From Leptodactylus fallax (lineage: Eukaryota > Chordata > Amphibia > Anura > Leptodactylidae): a DNA stretch of 64,000 nucleotides. Below, piece by piece: positions 62,885 through 64,000 of this stretch. Under the pieces are notes generated by a model that searched no databases, was not told the origin of the DNA, and saw only the letters and a list, made by a program, of their open reading frames with translations. Both the position numbers and the translations under genes were made by a program. Within the stretch, counting starts at the first letter, position 1. Every line of letters starts with the position of its first letter. The stretch is from assembly GCA_947044405.1 (NCBI GenBank), contig CAMRHE010000205.1, forward strand, positions 1,178,001 to 1,242,000, read 5' to 3'.

Positions 62885-63570
62885 CTCTTCTTTTTCCTTA
62901 TAGCTGGGTTCAGAAATTAGCTTACAGGTGATTACAGGTGTAGTCTGATTAGACACTGGGTCTTGTCACAAGAGGGTGTAAAGTGCTTCACAGCTGCCAT
63001 ATAAAAAGACTCTCAGAGGCTACTTTTGTGTAGTGTGCTCGTTCGTGAAGAACTGTTGACGTCTAGATGATGCATTAAAAGACATTTTACACAGTTGACA
63101 GAGTTTGATAGGGGGTGTATCATTGGACTGAAAAAAAGCAAGATGGTCATTTTTACCTATTGCCTGCCTCTCTAACCTAGCAGTTAGAAGGTGGTGAAAG
63201 CAGTGGTTACGCAAAGGGCATGCACACATGGCAAGCAGGCTCTGGATGACCCAGACAGGCCACCAGTAGAGAGGATTACTTGATCCCACATTAAGCTCTA
63301 CTTGTCCACCCTTCAGGCAGAAGCAGCACCTTCATTATACACGTGTCTCTGCACGGAACATTTCCTGGCACTTAGCAGATGGAAATTTGGTGTCAAGGCG
63401 TTCATTTTGTATTGCTACATAAACTTAACTAAAATGCTCAATCAACCAAAAAAAATGCTGACTGCTTAGTCTGTGCCTGATGGTAAATGTTGAGCCAAAT
63501 TCTGCTGATCATGCCATACACAGCCGAAAATTTCCAGCACACTGCATTGGTTTTTTGGCAGACAGAAATG
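62885..63570. other. Unassigned sequence
   Basis: No exon or element was recognised. Confidence 0.35.
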
Positions 63571-63575
63571 TGTCA

Positions 63576-63672
63576 TCAGTAGAGAGCGAAGTTTTCAAAA
63601 ATTTGATTCGGCAACTTCGCCGAATTTTCCAATACGATTCTATTCGATCCGAATTAAATCGTGGCGAATAAA
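63576..63672. repeat. Repeat of the AGAGATGAGCGAA type
   Basis: AGTAGAGAGCGAAGTTTTCA followed by GATTCGGCAACTTCGCCGAA and ATTCGATCCGAATTAAATCG. It is rich in (G)ATTCG words in both orientations. The start resembles those at 16385 and 28386. Confidence 0.45.
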
Positions 63673-63764
63673 CAGCTGTTTCCTGTCTGCAGAGAGCCCA
63701 TCCCATTTGGGCATTGTGACATCACAATGGGGCATTGTGACATGGGCGGCAAAAAGGTCGAAAC

Positions 63765-63804
63765 CCTTGGATGCCGCGGTCATGTTTGACCGCGGCATCC
63801 AAGG
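63765..63804. repeat. Perfect hairpin with 18-bp GC-rich arms
   Basis: CCTTGGATGCCGCGGTCA, loop TGTT, then the exact complement TGACCGCGGCATCCAAGG. It lies in an otherwise unassigned stretch between two repeats. Confidence 0.9.
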
Positions 63805-63859
63805 TGTTAAAACCCCCGATCGGTTATGGAGCAGGGTGTTAGGTGTCAGTTACAGCTAA

Positions 63860-64000
63860 GGGAGTGTTCACACTACCGTTGGTGTCCGTCAGTAGTGTCC
63901 GTGGCTATTGTCCGTTACAAGATTTTAGCTACGGACACTAGTTGAACCATCAGAAATCCGTTAAAATTTCCATTCATTTCAATGGGTTTTTATATTGTGT
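63860..64000. mobile_element. Start of a third GTCCGTT-type foldback, cut by window end
   Basis: TAA at 63857-63859 is followed by GGGAGTGTTCACACTACCG. It is the reverse complement of the right part of 5557-6552 (TTAAAATTTCCATT, TTACAAGATTTTAGC, CAGTAGTGTCCGT) but without the 417-bp insertion. It therefore shows the empty site of that insertion. Confidence 0.8.

Noticed and set aside
1..64000. tRNA, rRNA, snRNA genes and tRNA-derived SINE heads
   Set aside because: Looked for B-box-like GGTTCGAATCC and Sm-site patterns by eye and saw none convincing; a covariance-model scan would be decisive.

Overview
This window looks like accessory, repeat-dense chromosomal DNA of an anuran amphibian (frog or toad). 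The evidence is the mix of mobile elements: several vertebrate Tc1 families, TTAA-flanked foldback MITEs beginning TTAAAGG (the T2-type termini known from Xenopus), hAT MITEs with 8-bp target duplications, and pieces of DIRS, Penelope-like, CR1, L1 and Ty3/gypsy elements, on a background without bacterial gene organisation. The species cannot be fixed from the sequence.

Host genes are nearly absent. The one coding exon I recognise is at 57789-58017 (+). It has a splice acceptor, the start MNYENPPPY followed by a Pro/Gly/Tyr-rich tract, and a phase-1 donor, and it matches the N-terminal half of CYSTM1 (cysteine-rich transmembrane module protein). A CpG-rich, GC-boxed, TATA-less promoter and a possible non-coding first exon ending at 49776 lie about 8 kb upstream, so 49.8-57.8 kb would be intron 1. 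The membrane-inserting C-terminal exon is not seen and presumably lies beyond 64 kb. A second possible coding exon of unknown identity is at 33270-33503 (-).

Layout: 0-5.5 kb, TTAA MITE, a Tc1 copy with one frameshift, a Tc1 relic. 5.5-8.3 kb, nested foldback elements. 8.3-11.5 kb, L1 3' end (-) and a CR1-type LINE (+) split by a composite MITE. 11.6-19.4 kb, MITEs, two hAT elements that each contain a minisatellite, a LINE fragment (-), a probable LTR (-), a Penelope-like fragment. 20.3-22.0 kb, a full-length Tc1 with an open transposase. 22.3-26.1 kb, decayed DIRS element. 28-31.5 kb, gypsy RT fragment, a TTAA element, a 1.3-kb hAT element. 32-45.6 kb, foldbacks, a 1.3-kb hAT element, a solo LTR. 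46.6-49.4 kb, a DD38E Tc1 whose right end is cut by a second Tc1 end that is itself fused to a long GC-rich minisatellite. 50.2-51.8 kb, the second full-length open Tc1 copy. 52-64 kb, hAT and TWA-flanked MITEs around the CYSTM1-like exon, and a Tc1 relic (-).

The elements do not form a pathway; they record successive insertions. The points most worth a second look are: two almost identical, uninterrupted DD34E transposases; foldback elements with GGGnnnGTTCACAC-like ends and 3-bp TWA duplications that repeatedly sit back to back sharing one target triplet; unrelated MITE families carrying GC-rich cores bounded by outward-facing consensus 5' splice sites; and several insertions for which an empty site or the uninterrupted reading frame can be read within the same 64 kb. 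All family names come from recognising motifs by eye; no database search was run.
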